Positions 1 through 8,523 of a stretch of 64,000 bases of DNA are shown here, piece by piece. Both the position numbers and the translations under genes were made by a program. A model generated the notes under the pieces. That model saw only the letters and a program-made list of their open reading frames with translations. It was not told the origin of the DNA and did not search any database. The first letter of the stretch is position 1; every line of letters begins with the position of its first letter. Location of the stretch: positions 1,364,001 to 1,428,000 of the forward strand of contig JADJPW010000001.1 in the NCBI GenBank assembly GCA_016713035.1, given 5' to 3'. Source of the stretch: Verrucomicrobiaceae bacterium. GTDB lineage: Bacteria > Verrucomicrobiota > Verrucomicrobiia > Verrucomicrobiales > Verrucomicrobiaceae.

Positions 1-2020
1 GTGAGTCACCACCGTGCATGAATGCCATCACTTTGTCATTCATCACGCCTTCAGCGGTGTGCTGGAGCTGCGTGTAGAGCGGATCGATGCCCTTGGCGAA
101 CTGGCGATGCGCCTCCTCGCGATAACCAGGACGGATCAGGTAGGCAGCGAGGAGCTGGCACTGAGCACGCAGATCGGCAGGGGTGGTGCGGCCTGCGAGT
201 AGGAAGGCCTCATCGCCGATGCTGAAATCCGCGCTCACGGTCTGCCCTGCAAAGATGCGGCGCAGCTCATCCACACTATGGCGCTCCAATCCACCGGCCT
301 GGAAAGTCGATCCGGCATAGACCAGCAGCCCAGGCTTTGCCGCAGGCACGGTGAGCTTCCCACCGCCGAAATTCACCAGCACGCGTAGAGTGCCTTTTTC
401 AAACTCCGTGTGCTTGAAGTTCAGTCGCACGCCATTTTCAAAGACGGCCTGCTGCACTTCGAGATCTTTGGCCTCTTTTTTGGAGACGATCTTTCCTGGG
501 GGGCCAAAGTCCGTGTAGAAGAAGGCGATCTTCTCTTCTTTTGCAGGCGGAGTGACTTCCTTGGCGTGGCTTTCATTATAGACGGCGATGATTTGCTTCG
601 CGGCATCGCCATCCAGCTTCAGATTCCCTCCGACGAAGACTTGGATGTCCTCGCCCTTCCACTCTGCTTTCAAGGCGGCATGGCAATCCTCTTTGCTCAC
701 GGTCTGGATCGTCTTGGCCACGCGGGCCAGATCGTCACGCGGATGTGTGATGACTCGACCAGCCGCGAGCTGGCTGACCATCACGCTGGCCAGATCACGT
801 GACTTACGGCTTTCTGCCTGGTCAGCGCGGAGCTTTGCCCCCTGGAGAGTCTGCGCCTTGGCTTCATCAAATTCAGTGTCGGTAAAACCATGCTCGATAG
901 CGCGGCGGATTTCTGTTTCGATGAGGGCGAGTGCGGCCTTCCAGTTCTTCGGGTCACATTGCGCCTGGATGCCGACGGTGCGGACAAAGTCGAACTGCTC
1001 GTAGCTATAACTCTCTGCGCCCATGATCGGTGCACCCTCCGCCTTCGCCAGCTTGGAGAGGCGCTGATTGATCATCGCATCGGCCAGATTGCTCACCAGC
1101 TTCTTGCGGCGATCTGCCGTGGTATCCGGCTCCTTCGCAGCGGGGACGAGGCGTTCGATAGAAAGAGTCAGCGCCTGCGCCTCCATCTCCGTGTGCATTG
1201 TGGCGATGAGGCCATGCCCACTGCTGATTTTGCCCAGGGATGGATCTTCCGCACGTTTGGCGGGTGCCTTGGCATCACCGAAGTGCTTCGCGATCTCTTT
1301 AGCCACCGCAGCAGCATCTGGGAAATCCCCCACCGCCACCAGTGTGGCACGATCTGGCGTGTACCACTTTTTGTAGAAGTCCACAAAGCGTTGCCGCCCC
1401 ATCGTCTTCAGCGTTTGTTCGATGCCGATGGGCAGGCGCTTCGGCAGTAGCGAGTCTGGCAGCGCAAAGCGGTAGCCCGCCAGCATGGTGCGGTAGTCGA
1501 TGCTATCCCGGCTGAGCTTTTCGCTGAGGATGATGCCGCGCTCTTTATTGATCTCCTCTTCACCCAGCAGCATGCCATCGAGATTGTCGCGGAAGAGCTT
1601 CAGGCCCTCATCGAGGTATTTGGTATCCACCTTGGGCAGCTCCAGCATGTACACCGTCTCTTTGAAGGAAGTGTGCGCATTCGTATCCGCACCGACTCCC
1701 ATGCCCAGGCGCTGGAAGAAGTCCACCATCTCGCCGCCCTTGAAGTGCTTCGAGCCATTGAAGGCCATGTGCTCCAAAAAGTGCGCCATGCCCTGCTGGT
1801 CATCCTCTTCCATGAGAGAGCCCACATCCATGTAGATGCGCAGGCTAGCGCGGCCCGGAGGCTCCGCATTCGGCAGCACGAGGTAGCGCAGACCATTTTC
1901 CAGCGTGCCAAAAGTGATCTTGGCATCCGGTTTCAAATCAGAGCCCTCATGCGGCCAAGTAGCAGCCAGGAGCGCGTGTGTCAGGAGCAGGGAGGTGGCA
2001 AAAAGCGTGCGGAACATCAT
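1..2020 (-). CDS. M16 family zinc peptidase (insulinase/PqqL-like), 3' part outside window
   Basis: The reading frame runs from an ATG at 2020 to the window edge without a stop, so about 673 N-terminal residues are visible. An N-terminal signal-like segment (MMFRTLFATSLLLTHALLAA) suggests export to the periplasm. The inverted zinc motif HFLEH at residues 80-84 (HxxEH) is the hallmark of M16 peptidases, and the flanking GMAHFLEHMAFNG is typical of the PqqL-like secreted branch. A second M16 domain begins further along, as expected for the roughly 900-residue two-lobed members. Role inferred: degradation of small peptides in the cell envelope. It is ordinary chromosomal DNA, next to but pointing away from the tRNA-Arg insertion site. 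A second ATG follows directly and could also be the start. Confidence 0.9.
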   Translation of the reverse strand, partial: MMFRTLFATSLLLTHALLAATWPHEGSDLKPDAKITFGTLENGLRYLVLPNAEPPGRASLRIYMDVGSLMEEDDQQGMAHFLEHMAFNGSKHFKGGEMVDFFQRLGMGVGADTNAHTSFKETVYMLELPKVDTKYLDEGLKLFRDNLDGMLLGEEEINKERGIILSEKLSRDSIDYRTMLAGYRFALPDSLLPKRLPIGIEQTLKTMGRQRFVDFYKKWYTPDRATLVAVGDFPDAAAVAKEIAKHFGDAKAPAKRAEDPSLGKISSGHGLIATMHTEMEAQALTLSIERLVPAAKEPDTTADRRKKLVSNLADAMINQRLSKLAKAEGAPIMGAESYSYEQFDFVRTVGIQAQCDPKNWKAALALIETEIRRAIEHGFTDTEFDEAKAQTLQGAKLRADQAESRKSRDLASVMVSQLAAGRVITHPRDDLARVAKTIQTVSKEDCHAALKAEWKGEDIQVFVGGNLKLDGDAAKQIIAVYNESHAKEVTPPAKEEKIAFFYTDFGPPGKIVSKKEAKDLEVQQAVFENGVRLNFKHTEFEKGTLRVLVNFGGGKLTVPAAKPGLLVYAGSTFQAGGLERHSVDELRRIFAGQTVSADFSIGDEAFLLAGRTTPADLRAQCQLLAAYLIRPGYREEAHRQFAKGIDPLYTQLQHTAEGVMNDKVMAFMHGGDS

Positions 2021-2109
2021 AAGCACCCAGATTCAAGCCGGGAAACCCTCATTCGGAAAATGGAATTCCGCGAAATCACGCGGGCTGTCTGATGGTACAG
2101 CCAACCGAA

Positions 2110-2152
2110 GCGCACCCGGCAGGGATCGAACCTGCGACCGACGGATTAGAAA
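2110..2152 (-). repeat. attL-like remnant: 3' half of tRNA-Arg
   Basis: These 43 bases are identical to 10362-10404, the 3' half (anticodon loop to acceptor end, minus strand) of the complete tRNA-Arg. The identity stops just past the anticodon, the usual crossover zone of tRNA-specific tyrosine integrases. Its acceptor strand CGGGTGC pairs perfectly with GCACCCG of the stranded 5' half at 43202-43208, so the two remnants probably formed the original chromosomal gene. Confidence 0.9.
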
Positions 2153-2179
2153 AGCGAAATTGGACGATTGCGCCTGATA

Positions 2180-2194
2180 GGGGCTGATTGCCCC
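2180..2194. promoter_or_regulatory. Small inverted repeat upstream of integrase A
   Basis: GGGGC-tgatt-GCCCC lies between the att core and the integrase start. It could be an integrase or excisionase accessory site or an operator; no function can be assigned from sequence. Confidence 0.35.
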
Positions 2195-2304
2195 TGAGAT
2201 GGCCCACGTTCGCAAGTCTGAAAAACAATAATCCAGCACCCGCTTTGACACGCTCAGTCCATATCAGGCATGAACATCTAAACCGTTTCAATTTCGTCCA
2301 AAAA

Positions 2305-3699
2305 ATGACCACCGATAAAAACAACGGATTTCCCGCACAAGTCAGGTATGCAAAGTCGGATGCACGCTACTGGCGGACTCGCATTTATCGCAACTCCTAC
2401 ACCTACAAAGGCCAGCTCCGCGAGAGTCTTCACTGGTGCATGAAGATCGAGCACGCGGGACGGCGGGAGACGCTGAACCTACGCACGGGGAATCAGGCGG
2501 CAGCGGCGCAGAAGGCAGCGGACATCTACCGCACCCTTATGAGCCTGGGATGGGATGCCGTTTTGGAGAAGTGCAAACCAAAGCCTGTCCAGGCTCCGAA
2601 GGCGGCCACTGTGGGCGAGTTCATCACGGCGGCCTTTGCTGTCTCCACGGCGCGGCCTGTGACGCTCTGGGAATATGCCGGGGCTCTACGGCAGATTGTG
2701 GCCGATGTGGCAGGCGTGAGGCGTGATGATCGCACCAAATGGGGAGGCCGCAGTGGCGGTGCAAAGGCTTGGCGTGACAAGGTGGACGTGCTGCCGCTTT
2801 CCTGCCTCACGCCGGATGCGGTGCATGCATGGAGACTCGCCACGCTGAAAAAGGTAGGTGCAAACATGGCTGCGCAGCGGGCCGCGAAGGTGACGATCAA
2901 TAGCGTGATCCGTAAGGCGGCCTGCCTCTTTGCCCGGAAAGTGCTCCGCCATCTTGACCGCGCTTTGATCCTCCCGGCCAATCCCTTTTCAGAGGTGGAG
3001 TTTTTCGAGCGGCAGAGTATGCGCTATGAATCGAAAATCGACACGGGCGCATTGATCGCAGCGGCGCGTGAGGAGCTGGGGGGCGATGCTACGAAACTGG
3101 AGCTGTGGAAAGCTTTTGTGCTGCTGATGTTCGCGGGCCTGCGCAGGAATGAAGTGGATAAGCTGCGCTGGGCATCGGTGGACTTCGCCGCTGGTGTGCT
3201 GCGGATTGAGGAGCACGAGCACTTTTCGCCGAAGTGCGAGACGAGCAAAGGAGCCGTAGAGTTGGATGCGGAAGTGATCGCCATGATGCGCGGATGGCGT
3301 GCGAAGGAACCCGGCCTGTATGTGCTGCGCTCCCGTGTGGCCCCGTTGACGGATGCGAACCAGCGCCATTACCGTGCAAACCGCACCTTCGCTGCGCTTA
3401 CCCGCTGGCTTCGTGAGCATGGCGTCACGGCTGACAAGGCGCTGCATGAGCTGCGGAAAGAGGCTGGTTCCGTGGTAGCGGATAAGCACGGTATCTTTGC
3501 GGCCTCGCGCTTCCTTCGTCACTCAGACATCAAGCTGACGAGTGCTCACTACGTCGATAAAAAAAGCCGCGTCACAGTGGGCTTGGGCGGCCTGCTCACG
3601 CTTTCGCCGGCGAATGATGAGCCAGCATCGAACATCACTCCTTTTCCCGCGCCGGTGCATCTGGCCAGATCACACGAACCCGAACGCAAAACCGCATGA
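2305..3699 (+). CDS. Tyrosine recombinase (integrase) of element A
   Basis: This is a site-specific integrase of about 464 aa, presumed to catalyse insertion at the tRNA-Arg anticodon site beside it. The catalytic residues are visible: Arg in FAGLRRNEVDKL (about residue 280), HELRK (His about 380, Arg about 383), His in RFLRHSD (about 407) and the nucleophile Tyr in SAHYVD (about 415). The N-terminal third matches a core-binding region. I prefer ATG 2305 (MTTDKN): the frame is open from 2188, but the first 39 residues have no integrase character and cover the att-proximal DNA. The stop overlaps the next gene as ATGA. The last 9 residues (SHEPERKTA) are repeated at the end of the next protein. 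Confidence 0.9.
   Translation: MTTDKNNGFPAQVRYAKSDARYWRTRIYRNSYTYKGQLRESLHWCMKIEHAGRRETLNLRTGNQAAAAQKAADIYRTLMSLGWDAVLEKCKPKPVQAPKAATVGEFITAAFAVSTARPVTLWEYAGALRQIVADVAGVRRDDRTKWGGRSGGAKAWRDKVDVLPLSCLTPDAVHAWRLATLKKVGANMAAQRAAKVTINSVIRKAACLFARKVLRHLDRALILPANPFSEVEFFERQSMRYESKIDTGALIAAAREELGGDATKLELWKAFVLLMFAGLRRNEVDKLRWASVDFAAGVLRIEEHEHFSPKCETSKGAVELDAEVIAMMRGWRAKEPGLYVLRSRVAPLTDANQRHYRANRTFAALTRWLREHGVTADKALHELRKEAGSVVADKHGIFAASRFLRHSDIKLTSAHYVDKKSRVTVGLGGLLTLSPANDEPASNITPFPAPVHLARSHEPERKTA
3662..3699 (+). repeat. 38-bp direct repeat, copy 1 (end of integrase A)
   Basis: Matches 4201-4238 with one mismatch in 38 bases. It covers the last codons of the integrase and the ATGA junction with the next gene. 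Confidence 0.95.
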
Positions 3700-4238
3700 G
3701 AACAACTCAATATGTATTCCCGGATTGGATGGTGGCAGAGCACGAGGCTGCGCATGCAGTGATGCGTTGGATTCGCATGTTTCATCTTCCGGCAACCAGT
3801 GTGATGCTCACAGAAACGGGCGGGCTTTGCGAAGGCACCGGGAGACCTGCAAACCCCGACGATGCACTGTTAGTTCTTCTGGCTGGACCCGCTTGGGAGG
3901 TGGAGCGTGGTTATCTACCTGACGACGGTTGTGTCACATGGGAAGCGGAGAATTATGACGATTTGGACAGTGCCCTAAAGATTCTAGAGCGTTGCCCGCG
4001 CCTACGCCTCCGAATGAAGGATGACGGCGATATGGTTTGCGATGATGCCATGACCTCGCTTCAGAGGTGGTTGCTGGAAGCGAGGCAGTTATTGCTTCCT
4101 CATCGTGAGGTTATCGAGCGGATTGGGTTTCGACTTGAGGGATGGCGCGTTCTATCAGCTCGCTCTGTCGGGAGCATGTTGCGAGAACACAATAAACGGA
4201 TGGCCGGATCACACGAACCCGAACGCAAAACCGCATGA
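3696..4238 (+). CDS. Small HExxH protein, FtsH/M41-peptidase-like
   Basis: The protein has 180 aa. AEHEAAHAVMRW near the N terminus contains HEAAH (residues 16-20), the HExxH zinc motif in the form used by FtsH-type (M41) peptidases, and LLAGPAWEVER further on resembles the helix after the catalytic centre in those enzymes. No AAA+ domain or membrane segment is present, so it is a stand-alone domain, perhaps a regulatory protease acting on a repressor or host protein (inference). It starts inside the integrase stop (ATGA) and ends in a near-identical copy of the integrase 3' end, so the gene sits between two 38-bp direct repeats like an inserted cassette. Confidence 0.7.
   Translation: MRTTQYVFPDWMVAEHEAAHAVMRWIRMFHLPATSVMLTETGGLCEGTGRPANPDDALLVLLAGPAWEVERGYLPDDGCVTWEAENYDDLDSALKILERCPRLRLRMKDDGDMVCDDAMTSLQRWLLEARQLLLPHREVIERIGFRLEGWRVLSARSVGSMLREHNKRMAGSHEPERKTA
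4201..4238 (+). repeat. 38-bp direct repeat, copy 2
   Basis: Second copy of 3662-3699. It encodes the same C-terminal SHEPERKTA and recreates the ATGA overlap with the following gene. Confidence 0.95.
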
Positions 4239-4816
4239 AATCGAAAACCATTAAACTGTCCGGCCTGGGGTGCTTTCGTGTGGAGAAAGTAGCGGAGGCT
4301 CCATTTCTGCTACCACAAACATCGCGCTGCCTTGAGCGTTATTGGCGCAAAGTGATAGCTCCGAGTCCTTTCATCCACTCGGACAAGGAAAACATGGTTG
4401 TAGTGGCCTTTAACCGCCGGATGAAAGCGATTGGCTGGCATCTTGTCTCCATCGGCGACGTGTGCGGTGTGTATTGCGGTGCTCGTGAAGTCATGCGCCC
4501 GTTGATTCTTTGCGCCGCTTCTTCGTTCGTGCTGATGCACAATCACCCGAGTGGCGATCCGTCGCCAAGTCAGCCTGATAGAGAGGTGACGAAAAACATG
4601 CGTAGCGTGGCAAAGATTATGGGGATAGGCTTCATGGATCACATTATTCTAGGTGATGGTTCCAGGCGCTATTTCTCCTTTCATGATCATGGCTTGATGG
4701 ATGTTGACGAGCTTGCTGGAAAGCCACTGCCGCGACCAGCGGTGCCTTGGGCTGTCGAGGTTCGTGGTGTTGGAAAAATCCTGATGAATCCTACTTTTAT
4801 CGCAACGTCGGAGTGA
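4235..4816 (+). CDS. RadC-like JAB/MPN domain protein
   Basis: The protein has 193 aa. HNHPSGDPSPSQPD fits the JAMM zinc signature HxH-x7-S-x2-D found in the RadC family. FVLMHNHPSG, preceded by a beta-rich segment and followed by GFMDHIILGDG, is the usual RadC core. The N-terminal helix-hairpin-helix part of chromosomal RadC is missing, as is common in the short RadC-like proteins of phages and genomic islands. The molecular role of these proteins is not established; peptidase activity is only predicted. It overlaps the previous gene by 4 bp and is followed by a 93-bp gap with a palindrome. Confidence 0.85.
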   Translation: MKSKTIKLSGLGCFRVEKVAEAPFLLPQTSRCLERYWRKVIAPSPFIHSDKENMVVVAFNRRMKAIGWHLVSIGDVCGVYCGAREVMRPLILCAASSFVLMHNHPSGDPSPSQPDREVTKNMRSVAKIMGIGFMDHIILGDGSRRYFSFHDHGLMDVDELAGKPLPRPAVPWAVEVRGVGKILMNPTFIATSE

Positions 4817-4853
4817 GCTGGCTACCGTCCTGGCTGGAAGGGGTGACGTTACC

Positions 4854-4875
4854 CTGATAACCGTAGCGTTATCAG
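4854..4875. promoter_or_regulatory. Operator-like palindrome before the HTH gene
   Basis: CTGATAAC-cgtagc-GTTATCAG is a perfect 8-bp inverted repeat, 34 bp upstream of the HTH gene start and just before a TTGACA hexamer (4884-4889). The position suggests a binding site that controls the replication operon. There is no T-run, so a terminator is less likely. Confidence 0.5.
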
Positions 4876-4909
4876 GAGCACGTTTGACACGGCGGGGCTG
4901 GTGTAGCCC

Positions 4910-5122
4910 ATGAATCCGCATACACCACCCCCACCATCTGAAACCGTCGCTGAAACCCGCTCGCTAACCTATCAGCAAGCCTCCGCCCGTTTGGGCATCT
5001 CTACAATGACGCTCCGCCGATGGCGTGCGGAGGGCCGTTTTAAAGTGCGGGTTTTCTCTCCTACCCTTATTCGCATTCCGCTTGAGGAGATCGAGCGCAT
5101 GGAAAGTGAGGCGCTGGTATGA
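4910..5122 (+). CDS. Helix-turn-helix protein, excisionase/MerR-like
   Basis: The protein has 70 aa. SLTYQQASARLGIS followed by TMTLRRWRAEGR is a winged-helix HTH of the excisionase/MerR kind, and the tail IRIPLEEIERME matches the usual end of that domain. Such proteins act as excisionases or as small transcription regulators; the palindrome just upstream would suit autoregulation (inference). Its stop overlaps the next gene by 4 bp. Confidence 0.75.
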   Translation: MNPHTPPPPSETVAETRSLTYQQASARLGISTMTLRRWRAEGRFKVRVFSPTLIRIPLEEIERMESEALV

Positions 5123-5415
5123 GTGCGGAGTCGCCATTGCTTCCCGGTGAGCCTCCACCGGTAAAGGCATTCGAGGCGTTCAAGTTATCCCGCCCGGATG
5201 TGAAGCCCGCGCTTATCAAGGCGGCCCGCGCCATCAAGGCCGCGTTCCTTGTCGAGTGCGACATTCACACGGCCTATGGCCTCGCTGCGGAACTCTACGG
5301 CCTAAAGTGCTGCCGCTCTTGGCTTCCCGCCTTTGCCCGCGAGATCGAGGCCGAAACAGAGCTGCGGTTTAGCACACGTCCCAGCGCCTTTGATGGAATG
5401 GAGGCGCTGCTGTGA
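5119..5415 (+). CDS. Hypothetical protein of element A
   Basis: The protein has 98 aa and I do not recognise it. It is alpha-helical in appearance, with AFEAFKLSRPDVKPALIKAA near the start, and no signal peptide or membrane segment. Overlaps of 4 bp with both neighbours place it in the replication operon. Confidence 0.65.
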   Translation: MSAESPLLPGEPPPVKAFEAFKLSRPDVKPALIKAARAIKAAFLVECDIHTAYGLAAELYGLKCCRSWLPAFAREIEAETELRFSTRPSAFDGMEALL

Positions 5416-5852
5416 GTGCGACCCTTGCCGACATCCTACAAGATGCCCGTGCCTTCGCTGCCGCGTGTGAGGAGCTGGCAGAGCATCTGGAGGCTACGGC
5501 GACCCGGATCAAAGCGCCTGGCTTGGAATCGCAGGAAATGGCCTTTCTGCGTGTCTTGCCGCTGATGTGCGCCTTTGCCTCCCCGGAGGCGATGGCGGCC
5601 TTTGCGGCGCATCTGCGGGGCCTTGCGGCCCGGCTAGATGCCTTGCCCGCCTCTGCCGATGACCTGGCTAAGGTGATGACCGCGCCCGCTGCCGAGTTTG
5701 AGGCATTCGAGGCGCTGCTTTTCAATGATCGCCACATGGCGATCATTCCGGGGGAGGAACGCAGACGCCTGCACTCTGGTGGCAACCAGAAAAAAGAGAC
5801 TCCCCCTACCGGAAATCCGGGAGGGGTGGACCAAAAGGAGGGCGCAGCATGA
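5412..5852 (+). CDS. Hypothetical protein with palindrome-encoded C-terminal tail
   Basis: The protein has 146 aa. The first 100 residues are alanine-rich and helical with no domain I recognise. The C-terminal quarter is different: it reads FNDRHMAIIPG and then a polar, glycine-rich tail, and the DNA there forms three successive hairpins (5724-5747, about 5776-5791, about 5797-5825). The tail therefore looks like palindromic repeats that landed in the 3' end of the gene without breaking the frame. It overlaps both neighbours by 4 bp. Confidence 0.65.
   Translation: MSATLADILQDARAFAAACEELAEHLEATATRIKAPGLESQEMAFLRVLPLMCAFASPEAMAAFAAHLRGLAARLDALPASADDLAKVMTAPAAEFEAFEALLFNDRHMAIIPGEERRRLHSGGNQKKETPPTGNPGGVDQKEGAA
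5724..5747. repeat. Palindrome family 1 (gene-embedded copy)
   Basis: AATGATCGCCA-ca-TGGCGATCATT is a perfect 11-bp inverted repeat inside a coding region, read as NDRHMAII. A near-identical palindrome forms spacer 1 of the array at 8590-8617, where it would read NDRHVAII on the other strand. Confidence 0.9.
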
Positions 5853-6910
5853 CACGGCTCGAACTCGCCAAGCAACGGCTGACGATTCCAGACCTCGCCG
5901 CGCTGCGAGGCTGGCAATGGGAGCCGGGGCGTTCGTGCCGTGTGCCGTATCGGGCTGATAAATCGCCCTCTGGCAGTGTGTATGCGGATGGCCTCTTGAT
6001 GTTCGACCATGCCACCGGCGAGACGCTGGATGCACCGGCCATCCTCGCGAAGGTGGAAGGGCTTTCACCTCAAGACGCCTGCCGCCTGTTTATCGAGCTG
6101 GCACGCATCCGCCCCGAGGAATGCGACGACGACCGCCACCGCGCCCGCATGCCTGCGCAGCGACCTCCAGAGACTCTACCGCCTTTGTCAGCCAAGCCGG
6201 AGCTTCCCGCGCTGCATGCGCCGCGTGACGGGCATCTGAGAGCGATTGCGCGGATTCGCGGCCTTGACCTGGCTGCGCTGGAAATGGCCGTTTCCCGTGG
6301 CCTGCTGTGGGTGTGCCAGTGGCACGGCTTGGCTTGCTGGGCTGTGACGGATGTGGCCCGCTGGCTGTGCCAAGTGCGCAGGCTGGATGGAAAACCCTTC
6401 ACGCGGCAAGACGGCTCCACGTTCAAGGCATGGACGCTGCCAAAGTGCTGCGCTCGCTGGCCGCTGGGCATCGGTGAAGCTGTGGAGCTTTCGGCGGGTG
6501 GCTCCGGATATCCAGAGCCACCCCAGCTCATCGCCATCTGCGAGGGCGGGCCGGATATGCTCGCCGTGCTGCACCTGGCTCATGCGCTGGGCTGTGCGGA
6601 TCGTGTCGCGCCGGTGGCGATGCTGGGGGCCTCCACGCGGATCGTGGCGGATGCACTGCCGCTCTTTGCGGGGAAGCGTGTGCGTATCTTTCCCCATGCA
6701 GACGCCGCGCATGAAGACGGCAAAGCGCCCGGCCTTGAAGCCGCCGCCCGCTGGCAGGATCAACTGACCGCCGCCGGGGCTGATGTGGATGTTTTCGACC
6801 TGGCAGGCATCCCCGGAGCGGATGGCGTGCTGTGCAAAGACCTGAACGACCTCGCCCGCGTGCCGGTGGCGTCACTGGATGACGATGTGGCCGCGCTGTT
6901 TGAACCTTGA
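5849..6910 (+). CDS. Toprim-domain primase of element A
   Basis: The protein has 353 aa. An N-terminal segment (CRVPYRADKSPSGSVY) resembles a degenerate CHC2 zinc-finger region of DnaG-type primases with most cysteines lost. The Toprim domain follows: ICEGGPDMLAVL carries the catalytic Glu, and RIFPHADAAHEDG the acidic DxD-like segment. Role: primer synthesis for replication of the element, working with the ATPase encoded immediately downstream (TTGA overlap). A hairpin-forming repeat at 6496-6523 is inserted in frame and encodes GGSGYPEPP between the two halves of the protein. Confidence 0.8.
   Translation: MTRLELAKQRLTIPDLAALRGWQWEPGRSCRVPYRADKSPSGSVYADGLLMFDHATGETLDAPAILAKVEGLSPQDACRLFIELARIRPEECDDDRHRARMPAQRPPETLPPLSAKPELPALHAPRDGHLRAIARIRGLDLAALEMAVSRGLLWVCQWHGLACWAVTDVARWLCQVRRLDGKPFTRQDGSTFKAWTLPKCCARWPLGIGEAVELSAGGSGYPEPPQLIAICEGGPDMLAVLHLAHALGCADRVAPVAMLGASTRIVADALPLFAGKRVRIFPHADAAHEDGKAPGLEAAARWQDQLTAAGADVDVFDLAGIPGADGVLCKDLNDLARVPVASLDDDVAALFEP
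6496..6523. repeat. Palindrome family 2 (gene-embedded copy)
   Basis: GGGTGGCTC and GAGCCACCC flank the 10-base loop CGGATATCCA. Spacer 2 of the array (8656-8681) has the same loop with one change (CGGAAATCCA) but different, still complementary, arms (GGTGTCTC/GAGACACC), so the stem changes are compensatory. Confidence 0.9.
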
Positions 6911-8475
6911 ACCCTTTCCCGCCTGTGAGTGACACCAAAAAAACCGCGCCCGCCGATGATGGCGGCGACTACATCACCGATGCACCGCCCCCGCCTGCAC
7001 CGCTGAAGAAACCGCGCTCCCGAGTAGGCCGCGTGGTGAAGACCGCGAAGAATCAGCCCGCCCGTTTCGAGGATAAGGCCGCGCCTGGTGCTCCGCCTCG
7101 TAAGCGTCCCGCCAGTACCAAGCCTGGCACGCCAGCCGCGCCCGCTGCTGCACCTGCACCGCCGCCCTTCGATCCAGCACCCATCGTGGAGCAAGTAGGG
7201 CTCTATTGGCTGAACGGAAAAAGCTATTGGTGTCCATCTCCATCAAGTGTCTGGCTGGAATACACCGAAGCCCACGCCGGAAAGGAATTGCGTGCCTGTG
7301 GAGTCTCCGCACAGCGGCCCGAAGGCGGAGGGCTGTCACAAGTGGAGCTGGCCTTGCGTCACGTCCGGCAAGCCCGCGTGCTCGATCTGGTGATGAATCT
7401 CGCTGGCCTCGCCGCCGGTGTGCATGATCTGGATGGCCGCCGCATTCTGGCGCGTGAATCGCCGCGCCTCATCACGCCCGTTGCCGGTGATTTCCCCGTG
7501 ATCGAGGCCATGCTCTACGGCCTGCTTGGAAAGGAGCAAACACCGCGCTTCGTGGCCTGGCTCAAGAACGGCCTGGAATGCCTCGCCTCCGGCATCCCGC
7601 GCCCCGGCCTCGTGCTCATCATTGTGGGACCGGCGGGCGCTGGGAAATCGCTGCTACAGCATCACATCATCACGCCGCTACTCGGCAGCAGGCATGCAAA
7701 CCCTTCCGGCTTCATGTTTGAAAAGAGCGACTTCAATTCGGAGCTTTTCGGCTGTGAGCATCTGCTGATGGAAGACCCCGCCACCTCGACTCGCACAGAG
7801 GCCCGACAGTTCTTTGGCGAGCGATTGAAGGCCATCGCCGCGAATGTGACGCACCGTTGCCACCCGAAGGGACGCGAGGCTATCACGCTTCGCCCGTTCT
7901 GGCGCTTGAGTTTGAGCCTGAACGATGACCCGGACAAGCTGCGCATCCTGCCGAATCTGAACGCGCCAGACCTCGCGGACAAGGTTCTACTGCTTCGCAT
8001 GCTGAAAGCCGTCCTGCCCATGCCCACGGCCACGAATGAGCAAAAGGACGCATTTGCCGCCGCCATCGTGGCGGAGCTTCCCGCCTTCGCCGCTTATCTG
8101 CTGAATGTGCAAGTGGCCGCGAAGCACTTCGATACTCGTTTCGGCTGTCGCGCCTGGCTGAACCCTGAGATTGCCGCCATGCTCTACGATGATTCACCGG
8201 CGGGCCGCTTGCTGGAGCTGATCAACCTCGCCGTTTTTGATGACGACGAATCGAAGGGCAAGGCATGGGAAGGCGGTGCTGATGAGTTGGAAGAGGTTCT
8301 TGTTTCGCCCGCCTCGCCGATTGAGCGAGAGGCCGTGCGGTTCTGCAATCACAACAACGTTGCCCGCTTGCTCGCCCGCCTGGCAGAGGACATGCCGGAG
8401 CGTGTGACGAAGCATCGCACCATGCACCGCCGCCTGTGGAAGATCACGCCGCCGCCGGTGGAGACTGTGGAGTAG
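6907..8475 (+). CDS. Primase-helicase ATPase (SF3/DUF5906-like)
   Basis: The protein has about 522 aa from TTG 6907; GTG 6925 (MSDTKKTAP) is an equally possible start. The first 90 residues are Pro/Ala/Lys-rich and probably disordered. The ATPase core follows: Walker A GPAGAGKS near residue 240 and a Walker B-like HLLMEDPA, then LSLNDDPDKLRILPNL with an arginine-rich stretch, as in the primase-helicase proteins of phages and satellites. Role inferred: replicative helicase that partners the upstream primase. It is the last gene of the operon; the noncoding repeat array starts about 50 bp after the stop. Confidence 0.8.
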   Translation: MNPFPPVSDTKKTAPADDGGDYITDAPPPPAPLKKPRSRVGRVVKTAKNQPARFEDKAAPGAPPRKRPASTKPGTPAAPAAAPAPPPFDPAPIVEQVGLYWLNGKSYWCPSPSSVWLEYTEAHAGKELRACGVSAQRPEGGGLSQVELALRHVRQARVLDLVMNLAGLAAGVHDLDGRRILARESPRLITPVAGDFPVIEAMLYGLLGKEQTPRFVAWLKNGLECLASGIPRPGLVLIIVGPAGAGKSLLQHHIITPLLGSRHANPSGFMFEKSDFNSELFGCEHLLMEDPATSTRTEARQFFGERLKAIAANVTHRCHPKGREAITLRPFWRLSLSLNDDPDKLRILPNLNAPDLADKVLLLRMLKAVLPMPTATNEQKDAFAAAIVAELPAFAAYLLNVQVAAKHFDTRFGCRAWLNPEIAAMLYDDSPAGRLLELINLAVFDDDESKGKAWEGGADELEEVLVSPASPIEREAVRFCNHNNVARLLARLAEDMPERVTKHRTMHRRLWKITPPPVETVE

Positions 8476-8523
8476 TATCCAACTGTCCTTTGCAGCGCCT
8501 CCAATTTGAAGGCGAGCCATGCT

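Noticed and set aside
410..802. Plus-strand frames in the first 2 kb
   Set aside because: They lie opposite the M16 peptidase, which has the zinc motif and an uninterrupted frame on the minus strand.
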